From positions 1-64,000 of the forward strand of contig ONPD01000012.1 in NCBI GenBank assembly GCA_900319625.1: 64,000 bases of DNA, written 5' to 3'. Position numbers and translations under genes: made by a program. Under the pieces are notes generated by a model. The model saw only the letters and a program-made list of their open reading frames with translations, did not search any database and was not told the DNA's origin. This document shows positions 1 to 8,018 of this stretch, one piece after another (positions within the stretch are counted from its first letter, which is position 1; each line of letters begins with the position of its first letter). The DNA is from an uncultured Treponema sp. Lineage in GTDB: Bacteria; Spirochaetota; Spirochaetia; Treponematales; Treponemataceae.

Positions 1-70
1 GAGAGTTTTATTTGATTTGATAATGGCTTTTTTAATTGAACTTATTTTTGGCGATTTCCGCTGGACTTAG

Positions 71-1684
71 GTGTGGCTGAAATCGGCGAGCTCTAACACA
101 GTTTTTTGTTCCTTAAAAGATGCCAGTGTATATGCTGTTTATGCTATGGTTTTTAACGCCGTTACTTTGCTTCTTGGTTCTTTCAGTAATGGAATGCAAT
201 CATTTTTAGGAGAGTCATTAGTAAGGGAATCTGTTGAAGAAACAAGGCGAATTTTTAGTACATATGAAACATATTTTCTTTTAATTAATGGTTGGTTTTA
301 TGCCATGACCTATCTTTTAATAATGCCTTTTATGCGTATTTATACAAAATCTATGATTGATGCTGAGTATGTTCAGCCTGATTTAGCATTATTATTAATC
401 TGTGTTGGATTATTAACTAATATGAGAAGTCCTCATATTCAATTAATTAGTGCAGCAGGGCATTTTAAAAAAACTCAATGGAGAAGTTTATTAGAAGCTG
501 CAATTAATATTACTTTTAGTGCTTTTGGTGTTTTGTTATTTGGATTCAAAGGTGTTTTAATAGGGGCTATAAGTTCAAGTATTTATCGAGATTTAGATTC
601 TATTATTTATGTAGCAACAAGACTTTTGCATTCATCAAGAATGATCTTTTATTCTTTACTGAAAAATTTGCTGTTTATTTTCTTATATATAATTCTAGAT
701 TATTATTTTCGAAAGGTTCACTACATTCCTGTTTCTTATATGCAATGGATTTTTATGGGAGTGTTATATACAGTTGCTTTTGGTTTTATATTTGCTGTTT
801 ATATTCTTTTAAAAAACTTATTCAGATTTTTTTTCGTAAATATTGGTAATAAAAAAGCAAAAATTGAAAAGATGGATAGCTCTAATACTTTTGTTACTAT
901 TTTTACACCTGCCTATAATCGTGCTTATACCTTAAAAAGACTTTATGACAGTTTGTTAAATCAAACATCATATAATTTCGAATGGATCATTGTAGATGAT
1001 GGAAGTACAGATAATACACAAGAACTTTGTAAATCATTTATAACAAAATTATTTACAATAAAATATATAAAACAGGAAAACGGTGGAAAACATAGAGCTA
1101 TAAATAATGGAGTAAAACTGGCTGTTGGGGATTTATTCTTTATTGTTGATAGTGATGATTTTCTCTGTGAAAACGCAATTGAAAAAATATTATTCTACTG
1201 GAAAAAACGTAAATCTGATTGTTTAGGATTATGTTTTCGACGTATTGATTATGTTACTAATGAGGTTATTGGATGGGAATTTCCAAAGCATGAATTTTAT
1301 GCATCGTCAATACAAATGCAGTTTAAATATAACTTAAATTTTGATAAAGCTGAAATTTTTAGAACAGACATATTGAAAAAATATCCTTTTCCAGAAATTG
1401 ACGGAGAAAAGTTTTGTACAGAAGGGGTATGTTGGTTACGAATGGCTAAAGGGAAAATTAATCAGCTTTATTGTATAGATGAAGCAATATATAAAGGTCG
1501 GTATTTAGAGGATGGGCTTACTGCAAATTATGAAAAAATAATGGAAAAGAATCCAAAAGGATATTTTCTATATTATAGTTTGTTTTTTACCATTCAATAT
1601 TTTTATTTACATCCAAAATTAGTTTTAAAAACTCTATATTGGTTAATAAAAAATTATAAAACAATAAAAAAAAGGAAAAATTGA
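71..1684 (+). CDS. Truncated polysaccharide flippase (Wzx-type) fused in frame to a family 2 glycosyltransferase
   Basis: Residues 1 to about 260 are hydrophobic with several membrane spans and resemble the C-terminal part of a polysaccharide (MATE/Wzx) flippase; the phrase FCSLKDASVYAVY is typical of the middle of that family. The N-terminal half is missing: an in-frame TAG lies immediately before the GTG at 71, and the upstream 70 bases do not read as flippase. From residue 268 (ATG at 872) the protein is a complete-looking GT2 enzyme, with FTPAYNR, IIVDDGS and the DSDD metal/sugar-nucleotide motif. The GT2 part may be translated on its own from 872, although no strong ribosome-binding site is visible there. 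The next gene starts 3 bases after the stop. The flippase part is probably non-functional. Confidence 0.7.
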   Translation: MWLKSASSNTVFCSLKDASVYAVYAMVFNAVTLLLGSFSNGMQSFLGESLVRESVEETRRIFSTYETYFLLINGWFYAMTYLLIMPFMRIYTKSMIDAEYVQPDLALLLICVGLLTNMRSPHIQLISAAGHFKKTQWRSLLEAAINITFSAFGVLLFGFKGVLIGAISSSIYRDLDSIIYVATRLLHSSRMIFYSLLKNLLFIFLYIILDYYFRKVHYIPVSYMQWIFMGVLYTVAFGFIFAVYILLKNLFRFFFVNIGNKKAKIEKMDSSNTFVTIFTPAYNRAYTLKRLYDSLLNQTSYNFEWIIVDDGSTDNTQELCKSFITKLFTIKYIKQENGGKHRAINNGVKLAVGDLFFIVDSDDFLCENAIEKILFYWKKRKSDCLGLCFRRIDYVTNEVIGWEFPKHEFYASSIQMQFKYNLNFDKAEIFRTDILKKYPFPEIDGEKFCTEGVCWLRMAKGKINQLYCIDEAIYKGRYLEDGLTANYEKIMEKNPKGYFLYYSLFFTIQYFYLHPKLVLKTLYWLIKNYKTIKKRKN

Positions 1685-1687
1685 AAT

Positions 1688-2496
1688 ATGATTCCAAAAG
1701 TTATTAATTATTGCTGGTTCGGTAGAAATCTTCTTCCAGAATTGGCAAAAAAGTGTATTGCTTCCTGGAAAAAATATCTGCCAGATTATGAAATAAAGGA
1801 ATGGAATGAGGATAATTATGATGTGCGAAAGATTCCTTATATTGCCCAGGCTTATGATTTAAAAAAATATGCCTTTGTTAGTGATTATGCGCGGTTCGAT
1901 ATTCTATACCAATTTGGCGGTGTATATTTTGATACTGATGTTGAGGTTATAAAAGATTTAAGACCTGTTATAGAAAAAGGTGCATTTATTGGCATTGAGA
2001 AGGGGACAAATCCCTTTCTCGCTGCTGGACTTGGTATTGCAAGTCCAGCAGCGAGTACAGTCTATAAAGAAATTCTTGATTCTTATCAGACAGAGCAATT
2101 TGTAAAAGATGATGGTTCGCTTAATCTGAAAACAGTTTGCGAACGAGTTTCTGAAATTATGCGAAACACGGATTTTTCGCATCAGACACTATGCAGTTTG
2201 TTGCGGATACATTTATATATCCAAGTGATTATTTTTGTCCTAAAGAGTATATAACTGGAGAATTAAATATAACGGATAATACATATTCAATTCATCATTA
2301 TGATGCAAGCTGGCTTGATGAAGAAGATAAAGAAATTGCTTTAGCTAAACAGAAAATATTTACAAGTATAGGAAATCCTTTAATTGCTAAAATTATTTTT
2401 TTCATTATCAGACTTAAAATTAAAATTTTGTCTAAAGGACTAAAAAATACCCTTAAATATTATTTTGAAAAGTATATCAGGAGATCAAATGCATAA
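1688..2496 (+). pseudogene. Family 32 glycosyltransferase (DXD sugar-binding type), frameshifted
   Basis: The first 160 residues, from ATG 1688, are a typical GT32/capsular polysaccharide transferase: MIPKVINYCWFG at the N terminus, then VSDYARFDILYQFGG and the YFDTDVEV DXD motif. Around 2155-2165 the homology moves to another frame, where it continues as KHGF..., TFIYPSDYFCP and SIHHYDASW to a stop at 2496. The change equals loss of one base (or gain of two). Read through, the product would be about 269 residues, normal for the family. As written, the first frame ends at 2254 with an unrelated tail. It is either a recent pseudogene, a phase-variable gene or a base-calling error. Its 3' end overlaps the next gene start by 8 bases. 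Confidence 0.75.
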
Positions 2497-3448
2497 ATTA
2501 TTAGTTTCAATAATTGTTCCTGTTTACAATGTTGAAAAATATATAGAACGTTGTGTTCTGTCACTTGTAAATCAAACTTATAATAATTTACAAATAATTC
2601 TTGTAGATGATGGTTCTCCTGATTCTTGTCCTAAGATATGTGATGATTTTGCAAATAAGGATTCACGAATATCTGTAATTCATAAAAAAAATGGTGGCCT
2701 AAGTGATGCTCGCAATGCTGGTATTTCCAAGGCTATTGGCGATTATTTGCTGTTTGTCGATTCTGATGACTATTTGGAAGTTAATGCAGTTGAATTTTTT
2801 TTGAATACCTTGGATGTTGTTAATGAAAAAGTTGATATAGTGGTAGGCGATATTCGAGAAATATCTATTGATGGAGGTATTTCTTATCAAACCCATACTA
2901 ATATCCTTAAAAATACAATATATAGTGCCAAGGAATATGTAAAAAAATCAATAAAATGTAAGCAGTTTTTTGTTCCCGCATGCGTAAACTTATATCGTAC
3001 AGATTTTTTTAGAATAAATAATTTTAAATTTTTTAATGATATTTACTTTGAAGATTTGGATTTAATTCCAAGAATTTTTCTAAAAGCTGATAAAGTCTGT
3101 TATACAAATTACGCTTTCTATAATTATGAAAAACGGGAAAATTCCATAACAACTGGTGGAAATTTAATGAAGAAACAATTTAGCGCTGAAATTGTTCTTA
3201 ATCATTTATTTTCTATAGTTTTAGATGAAGAAGATAAAAAACTCAAGAAAATATTATGCCGATGGATATCAAATATTTATCTTGTAATGGTTGGAAATCT
3301 TGAACTTAAAAATACATTTTATCCTGTAGGAATGAATTATATCTTTTTATTAAAAAATTTCTTCGATTTTAAGGATTTATGTAAAACTTTAGTAATGGGG
3401 ATTTCTAGAAAATTCTATATAAATATTTATAAAAAAGTTTGTCTATGA
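2489..3448 (+). CDS. Family 2 glycosyltransferase
   Basis: This is a GT-A fold transferase for polysaccharide assembly at the cytoplasmic face of the membrane. It shows VSIIVPVYNVEKYI at the N terminus, ILVDDGSPD for nucleotide binding, GLSDARNAGI, and the FVDSDDYL metal-binding DXD. The start at 2489 is preferred over upstream codons because AGGAG lies 5 bases before it and because family members begin just before the VSIIVPVYN strand. The 3' end overlaps the next gene by ATGA, so the two are translationally coupled. The sugar specificity cannot be read from sequence. Confidence 0.88.
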   Translation: MHKLLVSIIVPVYNVEKYIERCVLSLVNQTYNNLQIILVDDGSPDSCPKICDDFANKDSRISVIHKKNGGLSDARNAGISKAIGDYLLFVDSDDYLEVNAVEFFLNTLDVVNEKVDIVVGDIREISIDGGISYQTHTNILKNTIYSAKEYVKKSIKCKQFFVPACVNLYRTDFFRINNFKFFNDIYFEDLDLIPRIFLKADKVCYTNYAFYNYEKRENSITTGGNLMKKQFSAEIVLNHLFSIVLDEEDKKLKKILCRWISNIYLVMVGNLELKNTFYPVGMNYIFLLKNFFDFKDLCKTLVMGISRKFYINIYKKVCL

Positions 3449-4506
3449 AAAAAAATGAACGCAGATTAAATGACTTCAATGAATTAATTTTGTGCCTTGA
3501 TGCTTTTTTACTTGCATTCAGAAGTGTAATAGGCTTTAGTAATTTTTATCAAAATGTTTTTTTTACATATATTACAATATTCATATGGTCAACAGTTTGT
3601 TTTGTGATTTTGTTGAATAATTATACTTTTTCTCAAATTATTCGAATAGTTCTTTTGTTTTTATTAGTTTTTCTGATTTATTATAAATCTTCGCTTTTAT
3701 CTCCATTTTTTACAATGCTATATCTTATTGCTGTAAAAAATACGAATATAAAAAAGATTCTAAAATGGAATTTTGCTGGAATTATCTTTTCAACATGTCT
3801 TGTAATATTGTCTTATTTCTATGGATTAATTGATACAAATGTTATGGAAGATGGAAGTTCATCACTTGGTTTTAATAATCCAAATACCGTTGCGTTTGAA
3901 ACAACTATTATAGTTTTATATTGGATTTATTTTAGATTTAATAAACTTTCAGTTCCAGAATTGTACTTGTTCTTCCTTGTTGTTTCTTTCATGTATTATT
4001 GTACAAAAAGCAGGACCGGGCTCCTTTTAAATATAATAATTCTTCTTTTATATTTATGTTTTCGATATTCACGGAAATTAAAAAAGTTATTAAAACAGAA
4101 GTTATATATATGTGTCATTATAATTCCATCTTGTTGTTTTGCTGGAGTGTGGTTTTGCTCTTCAGTAGCGTTATTTTCAAAACTTAATACGATTCTTTCT
4201 GGCAGAATGATTCAAGCTCAATTTTACCTTTTTGAATATGGCCTGCATTTATTTGGAGCAAAACTTGACAAGTTAATAAATTATCAACCTGGAACTCCTT
4301 TATTGGATATGGGATACGCAAGATTGATATTACAGTTTGGATTTATTTACTTTGTTATATTTTTCTATATTTATTTTAAGAAGTTACAAAATGCACTTTC
4401 TGAAAATGATTACCCTCTTACGATTTTATTATTTACAGTTTTTCTTGGTCTTATTACAGAAAATGTATGGCTAACTATTAACTATAATTTTATAACTCTG
4501 TTCTGA
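3445..4506 (+). CDS. Wzy-like O-antigen/capsule polymerase (integral membrane)
   Basis: The protein has about 353 residues and is strongly hydrophobic, with roughly ten predicted membrane spans. A short loop contains GFNNPNTVAF and a later one TKSRTGLLLN, which resemble the conserved loop patterns of Wzy/O-antigen ligase-like polymerases. The ATG at 3445 overlaps the stop of the upstream glycosyltransferase (ATGA). The position among glycosyltransferases, together with a flippase remnant, supports a role in repeat-unit polymerisation. Sequence identity within this class is always low, so the call rests on topology, the loop motifs and context. Confidence 0.7.
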   Translation: MKKNERRLNDFNELILCLDAFLLAFRSVIGFSNFYQNVFFTYITIFIWSTVCFVILLNNYTFSQIIRIVLLFLLVFLIYYKSSLLSPFFTMLYLIAVKNTNIKKILKWNFAGIIFSTCLVILSYFYGLIDTNVMEDGSSSLGFNNPNTVAFETTIIVLYWIYFRFNKLSVPELYLFFLVVSFMYYCTKSRTGLLLNIIILLLYLCFRYSRKLKKLLKQKLYICVIIIPSCCFAGVWFCSSVALFSKLNTILSGRMIQAQFYLFEYGLHLFGAKLDKLINYQPGTPLLDMGYARLILQFGFIYFVIFFYIYFKKLQNALSENDYPLTILLFTVFLGLITENVWLTINYNFITLF

Positions 4507-4578
4507 AATTTTATTTAATTTTCAAAAGAAAGATAAAAAATTAAGGTTATCGTTTCTTAAATTTAATGAGAAAAAAAG

Positions 4579-5250
4579 ATGGTAAAAAGAATTTGGCAAA
4601 AACTCACTGGCATGACTTTAGATTCCTCCATTCCCTGCACTGTTGTTTACAGTTATCTGTTCAGCAAAACTTTCAGTATGCTGCGTGGTTTTGCAAAACT
4701 CGGCAGATTCAAAGTGTGCGTTGAAAAACACTGTACATTTAAATGCAGACGTCTAATAAAAATAAAACCATGGCTCAATATTCAGCGACATGTTTATATT
4801 GACGCACTCAGTCGCAAGGGGGTGCAGTTTGGCAGCTATGTTTCAATCGGTTGCTTTACACGTATCGAATGCACAGGTTCTCTTTCTTATTTAGGGGAAG
4901 GGTTTACCTGTGGTGACCACTGCGGACTTGGAACGAATGCTTTTTATGGTGCGGCTGGCGGAATTATACTTGGTAACAATGTCATTGTCGGGAATTTTGT
5001 TTCATTCCATTCAGAGAATCATAATTTTTCTGATAAGGATGTTCCAATCCGTTTGCAGGGGGTAAATCATAAAGGAATTGTGATTGGTGATAACTGCTGG
5101 ATTGGTGCTAAAGCAACGATTTTGGACGGAGTTCATATAGGGAGTGGTTGTGTAATTGCTGCTGGGGCGGTTGTCACAAAAAGCTTTCCTGACAACGTTG
5201 TAATAGGCGGTGTACCCGCAAAGATTATAAAAAAACGTATTTCAGAATAA
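4579..5250 (+). CDS. Hexapeptide-repeat (left-handed beta-helix) acyltransferase
   Basis: The 223-residue protein has an N-terminal cap of about 90 residues followed by hexapeptide turns such as [31 protein letters not shown] (positions ~170-195) and [24 protein letters not shown], the usual C-terminal end of the WcaF/NodL/LacA-type O-acetyltransferases. FHSENHNF contains the likely catalytic histidine region. It probably acetylates a sugar of the surface polysaccharide. Base composition is less A+T-rich than the genes just upstream, which suggests a mosaic locus. It is followed by an intergenic element with inverted repeats. Confidence 0.85.
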   Translation: MVKRIWQKLTGMTLDSSIPCTVVYSYLFSKTFSMLRGFAKLGRFKVCVEKHCTFKCRRLIKIKPWLNIQRHVYIDALSRKGVQFGSYVSIGCFTRIECTGSLSYLGEGFTCGDHCGLGTNAFYGAAGGIILGNNVIVGNFVSFHSENHNFSDKDVPIRLQGVNHKGIVIGDNCWIGAKATILDGVHIGSGCVIAAGAVVTKSFPDNVVIGGVPAKIIKKRISE

Positions 5251-5271
5251 TTGTTTTCTGAAATATAACTT

Positions 5272-5417
5272 GTTCTTTTACATTTCTGTTTTTGAGGGAA
5301 GAAAGTAATTTGATAGATTACTTATGCTCTTGAATGCTAATGTTATACAAATTCGGAATTTGATTCCGAATTTGTATAACATTAGGGAAATACCTAAAAA
5401 TAGAAATGTTTTAGAAC
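5272..5417. repeat. Intergenic element bounded by imperfect 24-bp inverted repeats, with a central hairpin
   Basis: The sequence GTTCTTTTACATTTCTGTTT begins at 5272, and a related sequence runs in the opposite orientation at 5394-5417 (reverse complement GTTCTAAAACATTTCTATTT). Between them, at 5337-5385, lies a perfect 23-bp inverted repeat with a 3-base loop. No reading frame fits inside. The same terminal motif also brackets the DUF4143 ATPase gene at 7875-9420, so this could be a small non-autonomous relative of that cassette. Confidence 0.6.
5337..5385. repeat. Perfect 23-bp inverted repeat (hairpin)
   Basis: Arms 5337-5359 and 5363-5385 are exact reverse complements, separated by TTG. 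The right arm is followed by GGGAAA, not a T run, so it is not a standard intrinsic terminator in the + direction. It lies 64 bases before a glycosyltransferase gene and could shape an RNA leader or act as a protein-binding palindrome. Confidence 0.85.
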
Positions 5418-5448
5418 GCCATAAATTATTGCGTGTTGGAGGCGCAGA

Positions 5449-6540
5449 ATGGCGGAAAAGACAGTTTTAGTTGACGCACACTGTTTTGACGGGAGCGGAC
5501 AAGGTATAGTTTCATATATTCAGGGAATTTATTCTGAGTTATTAAAAGACTCTGATTTAGATATTACTTTTGCTTGTCATAATATAGGAAAAATAAAAAC
5601 AATTTTGGGGCAAGAAACAAAGGTTATAATGATTCCTTACGAAAATTTTCTTTATAGGTTATTAATTTTCTTTCCAAGACTGTTACGTTCAGGTAAATAT
5701 CAATTTGCACATTTTCAGTATATTTTACCTTTTTTCTTGAGTCGAAAGGTAAAATATATAACTACTATTCATGACATAATTCCTATCGATTTTCCGAATC
5801 TTTATTCAATTGCATACCAATTAAAAGTTTTTTTCTTGTTTGGTCGAGCTGCAAAGAAAAGTGATATTGTATGTACTGTTTCCGATTATTCAAAAGAGCG
5901 AATAACAAAATGGTTCAAAATCGATGAAGGGAAAATATTTATTACACCTAATGCAGTTAAGAATATCTTTTTTTCAAAAGAAAAAAAAATCTCCCCGATT
6001 TCTAAACCATATTTTTTGTTTGTATCTCGTATTGAAGAAAGAAAAAATCATCTTTTGCTTTTAAAAGTGTTTGTAGAGAAACATTTTTATGAAAAATATA
6101 ATTTAGTTTTTGTTGGTAAAAACAGCTCCAAGAATACCCTTTTATATGCCTATTATGCAAAACTTCCGATAGAAATAAAAAATAGTATTAATTTTATATC
6201 TTCGATTTCTGATGAAGAACTTATTACGTATTATCAGAACTCGGATTTGTTTGTTTATCCGTCGATAGCCGAAGGATTTGGCATCCCGCCTTTAGAAGCG
6301 GCTTTAGCAAATTGTAAAGTTGTTTGTAGTAATGCAACCGCAATGTCAGATTTTTCCTTTTTCAAAAAATACTCATTTTCTCCGTATTCACAATCTGAAC
6401 TTGAGGAAAAGATATCTGCTGTATTGATTGATGAAAATTATCCATTCGAAGAAATAAAAGCAAAAATTGAAAATCAATACTCTTGGAAATCAAGTGCTGA
6501 TGTGTTGCGGAAAGTTATGTTAGCTGAGGTGTCAAAATGA
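5449..6540 (+). CDS. Family 4 glycosyltransferase
   Basis: This 363-residue protein has a GT-B fold. The N-terminal half includes VDAHCFDGSGQGI and TTIHDIIPID. The C-terminal UDP/GDP-sugar-binding half has YFLFVSRIEERKNH and the EX7E-type motif in PSIAEGFGIPPLEAALA. It transfers a sugar from a nucleotide donor during polysaccharide assembly. TTGGAGGCGC provides a ribosome-binding site 5 bases before ATG 5449. The gene ends in an ATGA overlap with the next glycosyltransferase. Confidence 0.88.
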   Translation: MAEKTVLVDAHCFDGSGQGIVSYIQGIYSELLKDSDLDITFACHNIGKIKTILGQETKVIMIPYENFLYRLLIFFPRLLRSGKYQFAHFQYILPFFLSRKVKYITTIHDIIPIDFPNLYSIAYQLKVFFLFGRAAKKSDIVCTVSDYSKERITKWFKIDEGKIFITPNAVKNIFFSKEKKISPISKPYFLFVSRIEERKNHLLLLKVFVEKHFYEKYNLVFVGKNSSKNTLLYAYYAKLPIEIKNSINFISSISDEELITYYQNSDLFVYPSIAEGFGIPPLEAALANCKVVCSNATAMSDFSFFKKYSFSPYSQSELEEKISAVLIDENYPFEEIKAKIENQYSWKSSADVLRKVMLAEVSK

Positions 6541-7832
6541 ATGTTTTAGTTCATGCCTGCTATATAAATCCAAATAAAGGTTCAGAGTTTTCTGTTTCCT
6601 GGAATTATGTTCTTGAAATGTCAAAATATCATCATCTTTATGTGCTTGTCGGTTCAACTACAGAAGATTTGGGGAATTATTCAGCGTTACAGAATGTTTC
6701 GATTGTGAATGTTGATTTTATTTTTCCAGATACAGGTCGAGCTTTCAAGATTGTAAATCGTATGTACCACTCATTTCTGCATTTTGCAGGAGCCTGGACT
6801 CGTTACATTGCATATTATTTCTGGAATAAGAAGATTTACCATACATTAAAAAAAGATAAATCATTGCTTTCAAAAATTGATGTAATACATTTTCTTTCCC
6901 CTGTTGGCTGGCACGAAATCGGCTATTTATACAAACTCAGAAAACCTTGTGTCTGGGGACCTGTTGGCGGATTCACCAATTGCCGCCCTGAGTTCTATAA
7001 GCATTATAAGAATGACTGGCGTAAGATTGCTCTCAAAAATATTTCCAATAGTTTTTCTGCTTTTACTTCCCACCATTTGAAATTGGCAATGAAGAGTTAT
7101 GACCTTGTAATTGCGAATACATCTGATACAGAGCAATTCATAAGAAAACATTATAAGACTCGTGAACTTGTTTATTTTCCAGAAAATTCCATGCGAATTA
7201 CGGAAAAAGATATAAAGACTGAATTAGCAGTCTCTAAAAAATACGGAGATTTAAGCGGAAAGAAAATTGAATGTATCTGGTGTGGCTCAATATATGACAG
7301 AAAGATGCCTTTGATGTTGCTTGATATTGTGTCGCAGATGAAAAATAAAGCTTGGATTCATATAAATATGGTTGGCGGTGGTTATCTTGAAGAAAATGTA
7401 GGCTCAGAAATTGAACGCAGAAATCTTAGTGAAAGTATAACTCTTTGCGGTCAGCTTCCACGTGAGCAGGTAAGGGCATATTTTGAAAAAACACATCTTC
7501 ATATTCTTACTTCTGCTTATGAAGCAAATACTACTGTGATGTTTGAAGCTATGGAAGAATGTGTGCCAAGTTTTGTTTTTGATCATTTTGGTATGGCTGA
7601 TTTGGTAAAAGATGGTGTAACCGGCAGAAAGATTCCTGTCACAGATTATGAACCTATGTGTAGTTCTTTTGCAACCGCATTGGATGAAGTGTGCGAGAAT
7701 TCTGAACTGCTAAAAAAATGGGCAATAAATCTGCGTGAAGATTCAAAACAGTACACGGCAGAAAAGAGAACTGAGTTCTTTGAAAAATGCTATCAGATTG
7801 CGATTAGTAATCACAAAACTAAAAGAAAATAA
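6537..7832 (+). CDS. Family 4 glycosyltransferase
   Basis: This 431-residue GT-B protein has an N-terminal acceptor domain with ACYINPNKGSEFSVSWN and a GPVGGF loop. The C-terminal donor domain has KIECIWCGSIYDRKMP and LTSAYEANTTVMFEAMEE, which carries the family E...E motif. It overlaps the upstream glycosyltransferase by 4 bases, so the two probably act on the same repeat unit. The organisation resembles the WcaI/WbuB-like transferases that begin with CYxNPxxGSE. Substrate unknown. Confidence 0.85.
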   Translation: MNVLVHACYINPNKGSEFSVSWNYVLEMSKYHHLYVLVGSTTEDLGNYSALQNVSIVNVDFIFPDTGRAFKIVNRMYHSFLHFAGAWTRYIAYYFWNKKIYHTLKKDKSLLSKIDVIHFLSPVGWHEIGYLYKLRKPCVWGPVGGFTNCRPEFYKHYKNDWRKIALKNISNSFSAFTSHHLKLAMKSYDLVIANTSDTEQFIRKHYKTRELVYFPENSMRITEKDIKTELAVSKKYGDLSGKKIECIWCGSIYDRKMPLMLLDIVSQMKNKAWIHINMVGGGYLEENVGSEIERRNLSESITLCGQLPREQVRAYFEKTHLHILTSAYEANTTVMFEAMEECVPSFVFDHFGMADLVKDGVTGRKIPVTDYEPMCSSFATALDEVCENSELLKKWAINLREDSKQYTAEKRTEFFEKCYQIAISNHKTKRK

Positions 7833-7874
7833 ATTCTGCCATGTGCAGTAAAAATATAGGTCAATTAAGACCAC

Positions 7875-7898
7875 GTTCTTTGACATTTCTATTTTTGG
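7875..7898 (+). repeat. Left 24-bp inverted repeat of the ATPase cassette
   Basis: The core GACATTTCTATTTTTGG (7882-7898) is the exact reverse complement of the core at 9397-9413. With the outer bases the motif also matches the pair at 5272-5296 and 5394-5417. Confidence 0.75.
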
Positions 7899-7907
7899 TA
7901 AGAGTTG

Positions 7908-8000
7908 TAATATTGCGTATAATCAGAGTTTGACCACCTTGTTAATACTGCGCATAATCAGAGTTATTCGTATATTCTAATATTGCGCACTATCAGACTT
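7908..8000 (+). promoter_or_regulatory. Three phased 23-bp direct repeats upstream of the DUF4143 ATPase gene
   Basis: Repeats start at 7908, 7943 and 7978, a constant 35-base period with 12-base spacers. The consensus is TAATATTGCGCATAATCAGA plus GTT, with 3 to 5 changes between copies. A TATACT -10 box at 8006-8011 and a TTGCGC -35 box at 7983-7988 (17-base spacer) place the third repeat over the promoter, which suggests operator sites, most simply for autoregulation. It is too short and too diverged to be a CRISPR array. Confidence 0.65.
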
Positions 8001-8018
8001 TAATATATACTTTTATTT

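Noticed and set aside
1..70. Coding sequence before the flippase fragment
   Set aside because: The short hydrophobic frame ends in TAG at 68-70 and cannot be assigned; it may belong to the missing flippase part or to unrelated DNA.
5272..5417. Invertible promoter for the polysaccharide genes
   Set aside because: The inverted repeats would allow it, but the pair is imperfect, no recombinase gene is visible and no clear promoter lies inside; only the repeat structure is reported.
7908..8000. Possible CRISPR array (three repeats with equal spacers)
   Set aside because: Only three diverged 23-bp repeats with 12-base spacers, no leader and no cas genes; spacing fits regulator sites.
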